Below, in pieces: positions 8,594 through 16,925 of a stretch of DNA of 64,000 nucleotides. Numbering within the stretch: position 1 is the stretch's first letter; the number at the start of each line of letters is the position of its first letter. The notes under the pieces were generated by a model that worked only from the letters and a program-made list of their open reading frames with translations, had not been told where the DNA came from and searched no databases. The translations under genes were made by a program, and so were the position numbers. This DNA is from an uncultured Aquimarina sp. (GTDB taxonomy: Bacteria > Bacteroidota > Bacteroidia > Flavobacteriales > Flavobacteriaceae), in NCBI GenBank assembly GCA_947493035.1, contig CANLOW010000001.1, positions 124,001 through 188,000 of the forward strand, in the 5' to 3' direction.

Positions 8594-9448
8594 CTACAAT
8601 GAAGTTTCTACCAAATTCGTCAATTCGAAAAAAGCGTCAACCGAAAGTTGCTCTGGGCGTTTTCTAAACATCTCATTCGAAGTCACTTCTTCAGGAAGCC
8701 CCATAGATTTCAATCCATTACGGATTGTTTTTCTACGTTGATTAAAGCATAATTTTACAATTCTTATAAATAACTTTTCATCACAAGGAAGTGTGTCAGC
8801 ATCTTTACGAATCAATCGTAACACCCCACTATCTACTTTCGGTGGCGGATTAAACACCTCTGGCGGAACCGTAAATAAGTATTCTGCTTCATAAAAAGCT
8901 TGAGTGATTACAGAAATAATTCCATACGCTTTACTCCCTTCCTTTTCACAAATGCGCTTTGCTACTTCTTTTTGAAACATTCCTGTAAATTCGGGTACCA
9001 AATGACGATTTTCAATAGCCTTAAATACAATTTGAGATGAGATATTATATGGAAAATTCCCTGTAATGGCAAACGGTTCTCTATTAAATAAAGTACTTAA
9101 ATCTACTTTTAAAAAATCAGCTTCTTTAATCTTAAAAGAACTCATTTTATTAATCGCATTATTATGCTCCAAAGAAAAATGAGTATTCAAATATTCGATA
9201 GACTCGGTATCTAAATCTAACGCAATTAAGTTAAAATCTTTCTTTAAGATGTATTTAGTTAAGACTCCCGTCCCTGGACCAATTTCCACAATATTTGAGT
9301 AGCCTACTTCTGTTAAAGTATTTCCTATACGCTCAGCTACACTTTCATCGTTTAGAAAATGTTGCCCTAAATGCTTTTTCGCTTTTACAGGAGAGTTTGA
9401 CTTTTTAGGCCTATCTTCTTTAGTGTATTTTGATTTATACTTACCCAT
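8594..9448 (-). CDS. rsmA: 16S rRNA dimethyladenosine transferase RsmA (KsgA)
   Basis: A SAM-dependent enzyme that dimethylates the two adjacent adenines in the 3'-terminal helix of 16S rRNA, a late checkpoint in 30S assembly. At 284 residues it shows KKHLGQHFLND, the SAM-binding VEIGPGTGVLTKYIL and the catalytic GNFPYNISSQIVFK. A Lys-rich N-terminal extension of about 25 residues precedes the core. The start overlaps the end of the upstream DUF4286 gene by 8 bp, so the two are translationally coupled. Confidence 0.97.
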   Translation of the reverse strand: MGKYKSKYTKEDRPKKSNSPVKAKKHLGQHFLNDESVAERIGNTLTEVGYSNIVEIGPGTGVLTKYILKKDFNLIALDLDTESIEYLNTHFSLEHNNAINKMSSFKIKEADFLKVDLSTLFNREPFAITGNFPYNISSQIVFKAIENRHLVPEFTGMFQKEVAKRICEKEGSKAYGIISVITQAFYEAEYLFTVPPEVFNPPPKVDSGVLRLIRKDADTLPCDEKLFIRIVKLCFNQRRKTIRNGLKSMGLPEEVTSNEMFRKRPEQLSVDAFFELTNLVETSL

Positions 9449-9755
9449 CTATTTCAGCAATTACCTGCAAACCTGTAGAAAAATCGACATAGCTTCCTCT
9501 AAATCTTGAATGCTCTTTTAAAACATCATCTAATTCATTTTCGATGAATTCATTTACCAAATTCTTATTCTCTGCTATGTATTGAGTACTATATGTTACT
9601 CCACCCATATCTTCCTCCACAAGCACTTGCGAAATGATTGCTTTTTTAAATTTCCCACTAGCTAACATCGCTGGAATAAACGTTTGCTTCATCCAGAATA
9701 ACCAATCAAATTTAATTTCTTCACCAACATTGGTTGTAATATTATATATGTACAT
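9441..9755 (-). CDS. DUF4286 family protein
   Basis: A 104-residue cytoplasmic protein of the ferredoxin-like/dimeric barrel type, recognised by MYIYNITTNVGEE at the N-terminus and the KFKKAIISQVL and STQYIAEN segments. The biochemical function is unknown. In Bacteroidota it commonly sits directly before rsmA, as here with an 8-bp overlap. A candidate TATCTTTG -7 box on the minus strand at 9774-9781 is well placed to drive the pair. Confidence 0.88.
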   Translation of the reverse strand: MYIYNITTNVGEEIKFDWLFWMKQTFIPAMLASGKFKKAIISQVLVEEDMGGVTYSTQYIAENKNLVNEFIENELDDVLKEHSRFRGSYVDFSTGLQVIAEIDG

Positions 9756-9912
9756 CCTATTCTTTTAACCCCGCAAAGATACAGCTATTTATCCACGAAA
9801 GCTTATGTTCAAAAAACACCTTTTTACACTTATGGAAACATGAAATTTCAAAATCAATTGTTATGAACATGAAAATCTTGCGACTTAAACCGTGTTCGAA
9901 AAAATTATAACA

Positions 9913-10623
9913 ATGAAAAAAATAATCACAATAATCAGCTTCTTTTTTGCTTCTCAATGTATCCAATCACAGGTTCCTGCATCTTTCTTTTCGAAAGCAG
10001 ATCAGTTTTTTAAAACTTACATATCTGAAGGCAAAGTAAAATATGCTGCAATAAAAAAAGACACTTCTTCTCTAGATATACTTATCGAAGAAATCGCTTC
10101 TGCAACACCAACAAAAAGTAACAAAGCTAATTTTCAAGCTTTCCATATTAATGCATACAATTTGTTAGTGATTAAGGGAATTGTAAATAACTATCCTACA
10201 AAATCTCCTTTGGACATCAATGGCTTTTTTGATGGAAAGAAATATACGGTAGCTGGACAAAAAACAACTTTAAATGGTATTGAAAATAACATTTTGAGAA
10301 AAAATTACTCTAAAGAACCTCGTTTTCATTTTGTATTAGTGTGTGCTGGTTTAGGCTGCCCTCCTATTATCAATGAAGCTTACACACCTGCTAAGTTAGA
10401 ATCTCAATTACAAAGGCAAACTAAAATTGCTATCAACAACCCTTCTTTTATCAAATATGACGGTAAGAAATTAAAGATATCTCAAATTTTTGAGTGGTAT
10501 GCAAAAGACTTTAAACAATTTGGTTCGTATGTGGACTTCGTTAACAAATACCGCAAAGAGAAAGTACCTACTAAAACAAAAGTTGGCTTTTACTCATATG
10601 ACTGGGCTTTAAATAAAATCTAA
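9913..10623 (+). CDS. DUF547 domain-containing secreted protein
   Basis: A 236-residue exported protein. The ATG at 9913 is chosen because it begins a clean signal peptide (MKKIITIISFFFASQC...); an in-frame ATG 21 bp upstream would add residues before it. The DUF547 core is seen in FQAFHINAYNLLVIKGIVNNY, LNGIENNILR, PRFHFVLVCAGLGCPPI and ISQIFEWYAKDF. A conserved Cys pair frames CAGLGC and two His residues are present. The enzymatic role of DUF547 is not established; a papain-like fold has been suggested for the family. A beta-barrel gene follows after 19 bp, so the two are probably one operon. Confidence 0.88.
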   Translation: MKKIITIISFFFASQCIQSQVPASFFSKADQFFKTYISEGKVKYAAIKKDTSSLDILIEEIASATPTKSNKANFQAFHINAYNLLVIKGIVNNYPTKSPLDINGFFDGKKYTVAGQKTTLNGIENNILRKNYSKEPRFHFVLVCAGLGCPPIINEAYTPAKLESQLQRQTKIAINNPSFIKYDGKKLKISQIFEWYAKDFKQFGSYVDFVNKYRKEKVPTKTKVGFYSYDWALNKI

Positions 10624-10642
10624 TATTACTTATACTAATAAC

Positions 10643-11572
10643 ATGAAAATCACTAAACGTATTCTAGCTATCTCATTAGCTATCGGAGCTATATCTTTAG
10701 GTCAAGCTCAAGAAGAAGAAACACGATCTAATATTCAAACTTTCACTCCTTCTAAATTATTAAAGAAAGGACAATGGGATATTAAAACCTTTAATGGTTT
10801 GTATACGCAAACTAAAAAAACAGATGAAAATTCAAAGTCAAGAACTATACCTAGAGAGAATTTTTTTACTAGTACTAACGAATTTTACACTGGAGTTAGC
10901 GAAAACTCTAGACTAAACGTGGGATTAATTGTACAAGTGCGATCAAACACTACTAATGGACGAAGTCCTTTAAGTGTAGGTAAATTAGAAAATGATAGAG
11001 TAACTAGTCGTTTTGGAGTATCGCAAATAGCACCTTCTATTAGAGTTCAGCCCTTTAAAAATATCGGAAATTTCTCTATAACTTCATCTATCTGGATCCC
11101 TGTATTTAAAGATGCTCCTGGTGGATTTTTAGATCAAAGAAGTTTAGCATGGGAAAATAAATTTTTCTTTGATAAAACTTTTGGTGGAAATAAATGGCAA
11201 TTATTCACTGAAGCTGATTTTAAATTTAATTTTGGAGAAAGTCTTGCTGATGCTGCTTCTGATGAAAATGGTGGCGAGCGATTTGCTGGAGATAGCTTAT
11301 TCTTACCTCTAAGTGCTTTCTTAAGTTATTTTCCAAGTTCAAAATCTACTGTTTTCATAAATGCGCAACAAGCTTTTTTAATTGGTTTCGATAATGAATT
11401 TAATGCAGGAGAAGATAATTTTTCACAACGCTTTACTTCTCTTGGTCTTGGAGGCAAATATCAATTAACTAATGTTATCAACTTAGAAGCTTCATATAGC
11501 AACATTGTTACAGGTCATAACCTTCAAGGATTAGGACAAACTTTTAGTTTAGGTGCTCGATTCTTATTCTAA
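10643..11572 (+). CDS. Outer-membrane beta-barrel protein of unknown function
   Basis: A 309-residue protein with a Sec signal peptide (cleavage after GQAQ, about residue 22), followed by alternating amphipathic strands such as SRLNVGLIVQVRS, GNFSITSSIWIPVF and INLEASYSNIV. It ends in Phe (SLGARFLF), the usual terminal signature for outer-membrane barrels. No family could be named; the pattern is that of a 10-14 strand barrel. It lies 19 bp after the DUF547 gene and is followed by a strong terminator, so the two-gene unit ends here. Confidence 0.82.
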   Translation: MKITKRILAISLAIGAISLGQAQEEETRSNIQTFTPSKLLKKGQWDIKTFNGLYTQTKKTDENSKSRTIPRENFFTSTNEFYTGVSENSRLNVGLIVQVRSNTTNGRSPLSVGKLENDRVTSRFGVSQIAPSIRVQPFKNIGNFSITSSIWIPVFKDAPGGFLDQRSLAWENKFFFDKTFGGNKWQLFTEADFKFNFGESLADAASDENGGERFAGDSLFLPLSAFLSYFPSSKSTVFINAQQAFLIGFDNEFNAGEDNFSQRFTSLGLGGKYQLTNVINLEASYSNIVTGHNLQGLGQTFSLGARFLF

Positions 11573-11599
11573 AAAAATAGAAACATATATCACATAATA

Positions 11600-11640
11600 A
11601 ACACCTAAAGCCAGATTGATTTCTGGCTTTAGGTGTTTTA
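11600..11640 (+). terminator. Rho-independent terminator of the DUF547/barrel operon
   Basis: Perfect 15-bp arms aacacctaaagccag (11600-11614) and ctggctttaggtgtt (11623-11637) with an 8-nt loop, followed by a T-rich tail. It sits 27 bp after the barrel stop codon. Confidence 0.9.
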
Positions 11641-11668
11641 TAAAATCAAATTATAAGTAATTCGTATA

Positions 11669-12922
11669 ATGAAAAGTCTTCTACTATTTACCGTTATAAT
11701 TTGCAGCACTTTTATATATGCGCAAGAAAAAATTATATCAGTAGATTTTATAGGGAATCATAAAACCAAATCTTCATTCCTTAAGAAACTAATACAAATC
11801 AAGGAAGATGATAGTCTAGATCTTATAAAGATTGAAGAAGACATTAAATTCTTAAAAAGACTACCTCTTTCCAGTCATGCTTATTTCCAAAAACAGAAAA
11901 ATGATAATGGATATGAGCTCCATTATGGCATTCAAGAAAACCACACCATTATACCTAGTTTCGATTTTTACACGACCAATGAAGGAGAAATTGCATATCG
12001 ATTAGGGGTTTACGATTACAATTTCCTTGGAAGAAATATTACATTTGGTGGCGTTTTTCAAAATGACGTCTTCAATTCATACATGATTAATTTTAGAGCC
12101 CCCTTTCTATTTAGCAAACATTTTGGCTTATCAATTAATCATAGTAACCTAACAACTCAAGAACCTGTATTCTTAGATTCTGGAACTGCAGATTACAAAT
12201 ACAATAACAACTCTATTGAGGCGCTAGCATTAGTTCAATTTAACTTAAAGCATCGTATAGAAATTGGTTGTAACTTTTTCACAGAAGATTATAAATACCT
12301 ATCAGGTGCTACATCTGACGAGGTATCACAAGGTTTTAAAGTCAAAAAATTCTTGACAAAGTTTATTTATGAATATAATAGTCTCGATTACTATTACCAA
12401 TATATATCTGGATTCCGAAGTATTCTTAATTTTCAACGAGTTACTAGTACTGAAGATATTTTACCTGATTTTTTGATTTTCTTTAATGACTTTCATTACT
12501 ACACTCGTGTTGGAAAAAAAGGGAATTGGGCTAACCGACTAAGAATTGGTTTAGCAACAAATGATGATAGTCCATTTTCTCCTTTTGCTGTTGACAACAA
12601 TCTAAATGTACGAGGAGTTGGTAACACAATTGATAGAGGGACTGGTGTTGCCGTATTAAATACTGAATACAGACATACCCTCTGGGAAAAGAAAAACTAC
12701 ATCATACAAAGTAATACATTCGTAGATGCCGGTACTTGGAGAAATCCAGGAGGGGATTTTGGAGACTTTAGGCAAAGCCAAAATATTCGTGTATATCCTG
12801 GAATTGGTTTACGATTTACTCATAAGAAAATATTTAATGCTACTTTTAGAATAGATTATGGTGTTGGGATTACAGAAGATGCCACTCAAGGTTTCGTTTT
12901 TGGCGTTGGTCAGTATTTTTAA
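11669..12922 (+). CDS. Omp85/BamA-like outer-membrane protein with a single POTRA-like domain
   Basis: A 417-residue protein with a signal peptide (to about residue 18, FIYAQ). One POTRA-like domain (residues 20-90, IISVDFIGNHKTKSSFLKKL ... DIKFLKRLP) is followed by a 16-strand-type barrel. The barrel shows LNVRGVGNTIDRGTG (the VRG loop motif of Omp85 proteins), LNTEYRHTLWEK and a terminal aromatic (FVFGVGQYF). It is far shorter than BamA, so it is an accessory Omp85 of the TamA/FhaC/surface-antigen class rather than the essential assembly factor. No partner substrate gene is adjacent; it converges with the ATP-grasp gene. Confidence 0.85.
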   Translation: MKSLLLFTVIICSTFIYAQEKIISVDFIGNHKTKSSFLKKLIQIKEDDSLDLIKIEEDIKFLKRLPLSSHAYFQKQKNDNGYELHYGIQENHTIIPSFDFYTTNEGEIAYRLGVYDYNFLGRNITFGGVFQNDVFNSYMINFRAPFLFSKHFGLSINHSNLTTQEPVFLDSGTADYKYNNNSIEALALVQFNLKHRIEIGCNFFTEDYKYLSGATSDEVSQGFKVKKFLTKFIYEYNSLDYYYQYISGFRSILNFQRVTSTEDILPDFLIFFNDFHYYTRVGKKGNWANRLRIGLATNDDSPFSPFAVDNNLNVRGVGNTIDRGTGVAVLNTEYRHTLWEKKNYIIQSNTFVDAGTWRNPGGDFGDFRQSQNIRVYPGIGLRFTHKKIFNATFRIDYGVGITEDATQGFVFGVGQYF

Positions 12923-12945
12923 CAACTATTCTCTTTCGTTGTCTA

Positions 12946-13995
12946 TTACACTTTACTCCATTGCTGGGATAATATATTATTAAGAAATTCAAAATATCCC
13001 CAACCAATCTCTCTTGCAGCCAATAGAGATAAACTATCTTGATTTTTTCTATGTTCCCTTGAAGGACCTGTCATATTTGGCTTCAAATTAAGATCAAACA
13101 AAAAATAACGCTCTTCCAGGTCAGCTCGACAGTCAATACGTATCGGTGCTTTTATAGATAACAATTCTGCTGCCTTCTCACATTCGTCCATTACCTTTTG
13201 AATTGCTTTAGTATTAATTTCATTAACATCTAAAACAGCACTATTTTCTTTCACTGCAACAACACCATTATATGGCGCAATTCCATTTTCATGATTAAAT
13301 CGTTTCACTGGGGGCAAACACCAAGCTGATGTTTTTATAACCTCCTCTCCTCTTATAAAATATTTCCCTTTAGGCATAATCGTGATTGTAATTTCTTGCC
13401 CTTTTAAAAAAGGTTCTAAATAAATTGAATCTCCATAATCTTCACTATTTAAGATATAAGACAACTTATTTTTAAATTCGTCAATAGTCTGAATTTTAAA
13501 AACTCCTTGACTACCCCTACCTCTCAGAGGCTTCATTACTACAGGAAGAGATAATTGACTCGGAAAAGAAGCATTTATATCATCAATAAGTATTGTTTGA
13601 GGAATAGATAACCCCTCTTTTCGTAACAACTTATTAGTCTCCCATTTATCATCAAAACGATCGACCATTTTAGGTTCTTGACCTATAAATGAAATTTGAT
13701 TTCCTATATATTTTTCTATAACATGACCTTCATACAATATTGTATTCAACCAAAACACAGTAGCACCTTTCTTAATTGCATTTTCAACACCCTCACTTGT
13801 GTCAGGAAACACCCAATCATAATCATTTTGTTCATCAGGCGTATCCACGGGAGTAACTACTTCAATTCCATTCTTGATAAGCTCAAATACAATATCAGCA
13901 CCACTATCTGAATATCCACCTGGCTTCATTGGTTTTTGAATACCATTTATAACTGGAGGCTTCCCTGATTGATAGATTACTGCTACTACGTTCAT
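12946..13995 (-). CDS. ATP-grasp ligase of unknown specificity
   Basis: A 349-residue cytoplasmic ATP-dependent carboxylate-amine ligase. After a pre-ATP-grasp domain (about residues 1-110) come the nucleotide-binding segments LPVVMKPLRGRGSQGVFKI (Lys and Gly-rich loop), YLEPFLKGQEITITI, and the Mg2+-binding IRIDCRADLEERYFLFDLNLKPNMTGPSR (Asp/Asn). It resembles the D-Ala-D-Ala ligase/RimK superfamily, but no member could be matched. No precursor peptide or partner synthetase is beside it. A terminator belonging to the upstream transporter separates it from that gene, so it is transcribed alone. Confidence 0.85.
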   Translation of the reverse strand: MNVVAVIYQSGKPPVINGIQKPMKPGGYSDSGADIVFELIKNGIEVVTPVDTPDEQNDYDWVFPDTSEGVENAIKKGATVFWLNTILYEGHVIEKYIGNQISFIGQEPKMVDRFDDKWETNKLLRKEGLSIPQTILIDDINASFPSQLSLPVVMKPLRGRGSQGVFKIQTIDEFKNKLSYILNSEDYGDSIYLEPFLKGQEITITIMPKGKYFIRGEEVIKTSAWCLPPVKRFNHENGIAPYNGVVAVKENSAVLDVNEINTKAIQKVMDECEKAAELLSIKAPIRIDCRADLEERYFLFDLNLKPNMTGPSREHRKNQDSLSLLAAREIGWGYFEFLNNILSQQWSKV

Positions 13996-14024
13996 AAAAC
14001 ACTTTTATTACTTTGTTAAAATAC

Positions 14025-14062
14025 AAAAAACTCCTGTAAATCATAGAGATCTACAGGAGTTC
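14025..14062 (-). terminator. Terminator of the sodium-solute symporter gene
   Basis: Arms aactcctgta (14029-14038) and tacaggagtt (14052-14061), with an A-run just left of the stem that is a T-run on the minus strand. It lies 26 bp past the transporter stop. Confidence 0.85.
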
Positions 14063-14087
14063 ATATTTTTATAAACAAACTTTATTA

Positions 14088-15665
14088 TTATCTAAACACA
14101 AAGTATGTACTTAATACGATTACTGTTACTAGCAAACCTACAGGAACAACATATTTCCATGGAGTCACATCTACATCTTCTGTATACTCTAATTCGTAAT
14201 CTGTTTCTCTTGGCTTTATCTTTCCGATAACTAACATAATGATTACTGTTACAACAAATATGATAGCTTGCACGTGTAAGAAGTGAGGAAATTCTACCCC
14301 AAAACCTTTCGATAACGCTATATATAATACGTAAACTGAAAATGAAAAGATAACTCCAACTTTAGCAGCTAATGCTGGTACTCGCTTAGTCATAAACCCT
14401 ATAACAATTAATGTTAAAATAGGAATACTGTAAGCTCCGTTCACTTCTTGCAAGTAACCAAAAATACTTTTAGCATATATTAAGAACGGTGCGATAAACA
14501 TAGAAAAGACAGCCAGTACAATACCAAAACGCTTTCCAACTTTAACAACTTCCATTTCTTCAGCTTCTTTATTGATAAACTGCTTGTAGATATCAATTCC
14601 GAATAATGTTACACAACTATTTAATGCCGAATTAAATGAACTTAAAATCGCCCCGAACATAACAGCTGCAAAGAAACCTATCCATGCGCTTGGCAAAACA
14701 TCTGCCACTAATTTAGGGTAGGCATCACTGGTATTTAAGCCAGGCCCATATTTATGAAATGCAATAATACCAGGTAATACTACGATTAATGGACCCAAAA
14801 TTTTCACAAAAGAAGCTAATATCAATCCTTTTTGACCTTCTTTAAGATTTACTGCACCTAATGCTCTTTGAATAATCTGTTGGTTTGTCCCCCAGTAGAA
14901 CAACTGTACTAACATCATTCCTGTAAAGATTGTTGCAAAAGGAATTTTAGAGTCTGAATCTCCAATAGCATTAAATTTCTCAGGATGTTCAGCTGTTAAT
15001 TTAGTAATTCCTCCAATTATAGAACCGTCATCACTGATTGCCATTAATCCAAAAACAGGAATCAAAATCCCTCCTATTACAAGTCCTACAGCGTTTATAG
15101 TATCAGAAACAGCTACCGCTTTCAATCCTCCAAAAATAGCGTATACCGAACCAATCAATCCAATACCCCACACACAGATCCACACAGATACCCATTCACT
15201 AACGCCTAGCAACTCAGGAAAATTGAACATCCCACTAATAGCTTTTGACCCTGTAAATAATACCATTGGTAATAACACCACTGCATACCCTGTCAAAAAC
15301 AGCCCTGAAGTAATGGCTTTCACACCACTATCAAAACGTCTTTCTAAAAAGGTTGGTAATGTAGAAATCCCACCTTTAAGGTATCGAGGCAGTAAGAATA
15401 TAGCTGTAATTACCATAGCAATTGCCGCTAATGTTTCCCATGCCATCACAAGAACCCCATCGGTGTATGCATCTCCATTCAACCCAACAATCTGCTCGGT
15501 AGAAAGGTTGGTCAATAATAATGATCCTGCGATAACTCCAGCTGTTAAGCTTCGACCACCGAGGAAATAACCATCCGAAGATGATTCGTCAGTTTTTCGG
15601 GTTGCCCACCATGCAATAACTGCAACTAGGACGGTAAACCCAACAAAAGAAATTATTCCTATCAT
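14088..15665 (-). CDS. Sodium:solute symporter (SSS family, SGLT/YidK-like)
   Basis: A 525-residue inner-membrane Na+-coupled transporter with about 14 hydrophobic segments. The SSS signatures are YFLGGRSLTAGVIAGSLLLTNLSTEQIVGLNG near residues 34-65, FGGLKAVAVSDTINAVGL and a GTNQQIIQRALGA segment. The family moves sugars, polyols, sialic acid or similar solutes; the Asn/Gln of NQQIIQRALG is typical of sugar-type members. It is divergent from a LacI regulator across 235 bp, consistent with sugar-inducible control. The exact substrate is not determined. Confidence 0.92.
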   Translation of the reverse strand: MIGIISFVGFTVLVAVIAWWATRKTDESSSDGYFLGGRSLTAGVIAGSLLLTNLSTEQIVGLNGDAYTDGVLVMAWETLAAIAMVITAIFLLPRYLKGGISTLPTFLERRFDSGVKAITSGLFLTGYAVVLLPMVLFTGSKAISGMFNFPELLGVSEWVSVWICVWGIGLIGSVYAIFGGLKAVAVSDTINAVGLVIGGILIPVFGLMAISDDGSIIGGITKLTAEHPEKFNAIGDSDSKIPFATIFTGMMLVQLFYWGTNQQIIQRALGAVNLKEGQKGLILASFVKILGPLIVVLPGIIAFHKYGPGLNTSDAYPKLVADVLPSAWIGFFAAVMFGAILSSFNSALNSCVTLFGIDIYKQFINKEAEEMEVVKVGKRFGIVLAVFSMFIAPFLIYAKSIFGYLQEVNGAYSIPILTLIVIGFMTKRVPALAAKVGVIFSFSVYVLYIALSKGFGVEFPHFLHVQAIIFVVTVIIMLVIGKIKPRETDYELEYTEDVDVTPWKYVVPVGLLVTVIVLSTYFVFR

Positions 15666-15790
15666 GTAATATTTATTTTTTATTGAAAGCGATTGCTAAA
15701 ATATCATAAAAAACCTTAAAAAAATCGTTGTAGTAAGTTTTTTTAGGACATGCAACATTTATTGCCTGAATTAAATCATTTTAACTACTA

Positions 15791-15801
15791 TTAATCGTTA
15801 A
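15791..15801. promoter_or_regulatory. Candidate LacI-type operator
   Basis: ttaatcgttaa is a quasi-palindrome centred on a CG-containing core, in the gap between the symporter and lacI-type genes. LacI-family sites often have such a core. This is pattern-based only, with no second copy found. Confidence 0.25.
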
Positions 15802-15863
15802 CACAAAGCTTAAAACAATCTCTAAAATGCGAATTATTACTCTTTTTAAAAGGCTTTAAAGTG

Positions 15864-15871
15864 TATATTTG
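15864..15871 (+). promoter_or_regulatory. -7 box of the LacI-family regulator gene
   Basis: tatatttg is a perfect TAnnTTTG box 29 bp before the ATG at 15901. The -33 box is not obvious. Confidence 0.45.
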
Positions 15872-15900
15872 TATGAAGTCGCAAAATTAAAGTAGTCCAA

Positions 15901-16908
15901 ATGCGTAAAAGAGTTACATTAAAACAACTTGCTGCAGAGTTAAATTTATCGATTTCAACGGTTTCTAAATCGTTAAAAAACGATCCAGAGATTAGTCAGG
16001 AAACTATTGAAAGAGTTAAAAAATTAGCTAAAGAAAAAAACTACCGTCCAAATGCATTAGCTGTTAGTTTGAAGAGTAGTAAAACTATGAGTATCGGTGT
16101 AATTGTGCCTGATATTTTGAATAATTTTTTCGCAAAAGTCTTATTAGGAATTGAAAAAGAAGCTACTAAAAACAACTACAAGATTGTAACTTGTATTAGT
16201 AGCGAATCATACCAAAAAGAATTAGACTACCTAGACATGCTTTCTTATAATGGTGTCGATGGTTTCATTTTGGCTGCGTCGCAAGAATCACAAACTAAAG
16301 ATCTTTTCGAACATTTCAATGATATTTTGAAAGATGATATTCCGATCGTTATGTTTGATCGTGTAGTAGAAGATGTTTATTGTGACAAGGTAATCGTAAA
16401 CGATAAGCAATCATCAGAAGATGCTATTGACAAATTGGTTGCATCAGGATGCAAAAAGATAGGTATTGTTTCTAACATTCAAAAATTAAGTGTTGGCCTA
16501 GAACGTTTAGAAGGTGCTGAAAAAGCTTTAGCTAAGTATGGAATGACTACTGAAATACTAAAGCTTAAAAAGAAGGATGAATTTGAAGATCAAATATCAA
16601 AATTCATCGAAGAATACAATTTTGATGCTATTTTAGGTCTGGATGAAACTTCTGCCGTAAGTGCTATTAACGCGGCCCAAATTCTTGACAAAAAGATCCC
16701 TAATGATATCCAAATTATCGGATTTACTGACGGAATTTTATCTAAACATTCTTACCCTAAACTAACAACCATAAGCCAAAATGCTAGTAAAATGGGTGAG
16801 GAAGCCGCAAGAATTCTTATTGACAAATTAGAATTAAGAGCTGAACGCTATCTTCCTGAAACAAAAGTTATAAAGACTAAGATTATAGAAAGAGGCACCA
16901 CGAAGTAA
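15901..16908 (+). CDS. LacI family transcriptional regulator
   Basis: A 335-residue regulator: N-terminal LacI helix-turn-helix and hinge (TLKQLAAELNLSISTVSKSL ... NYRPNALAVSLKS, residues 4-60), then a periplasmic-binding-protein-like sensor domain (MSIGVIVPDILNNFFAKVLLGIE; DAILGLDETSAVSAINAAQ; PKLTTISQNASKMGEEAARIL). It probably represses the divergent sodium-solute symporter and responds to its sugar or a metabolite. The downstream SulP gene begins within about 18 bp, so it may share this transcript. Confidence 0.95.
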   Translation: MRKRVTLKQLAAELNLSISTVSKSLKNDPEISQETIERVKKLAKEKNYRPNALAVSLKSSKTMSIGVIVPDILNNFFAKVLLGIEKEATKNNYKIVTCISSESYQKELDYLDMLSYNGVDGFILAASQESQTKDLFEHFNDILKDDIPIVMFDRVVEDVYCDKVIVNDKQSSEDAIDKLVASGCKKIGIVSNIQKLSVGLERLEGAEKALAKYGMTTEILKLKKKDEFEDQISKFIEEYNFDAILGLDETSAVSAINAAQILDKKIPNDIQIIGFTDGILSKHSYPKLTTISQNASKMGEEAARILIDKLELRAERYLPETKVIKTKIIERGTTK

Positions 16909-16925
16909 ACTTAAACTAATCCGCT

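Noticed and set aside
8472..8741. Plus-strand open frame of 89 codons
   Set aside because: It runs antisense across the 3' part of rsmA and the mgtE start and has no family-like sequence.
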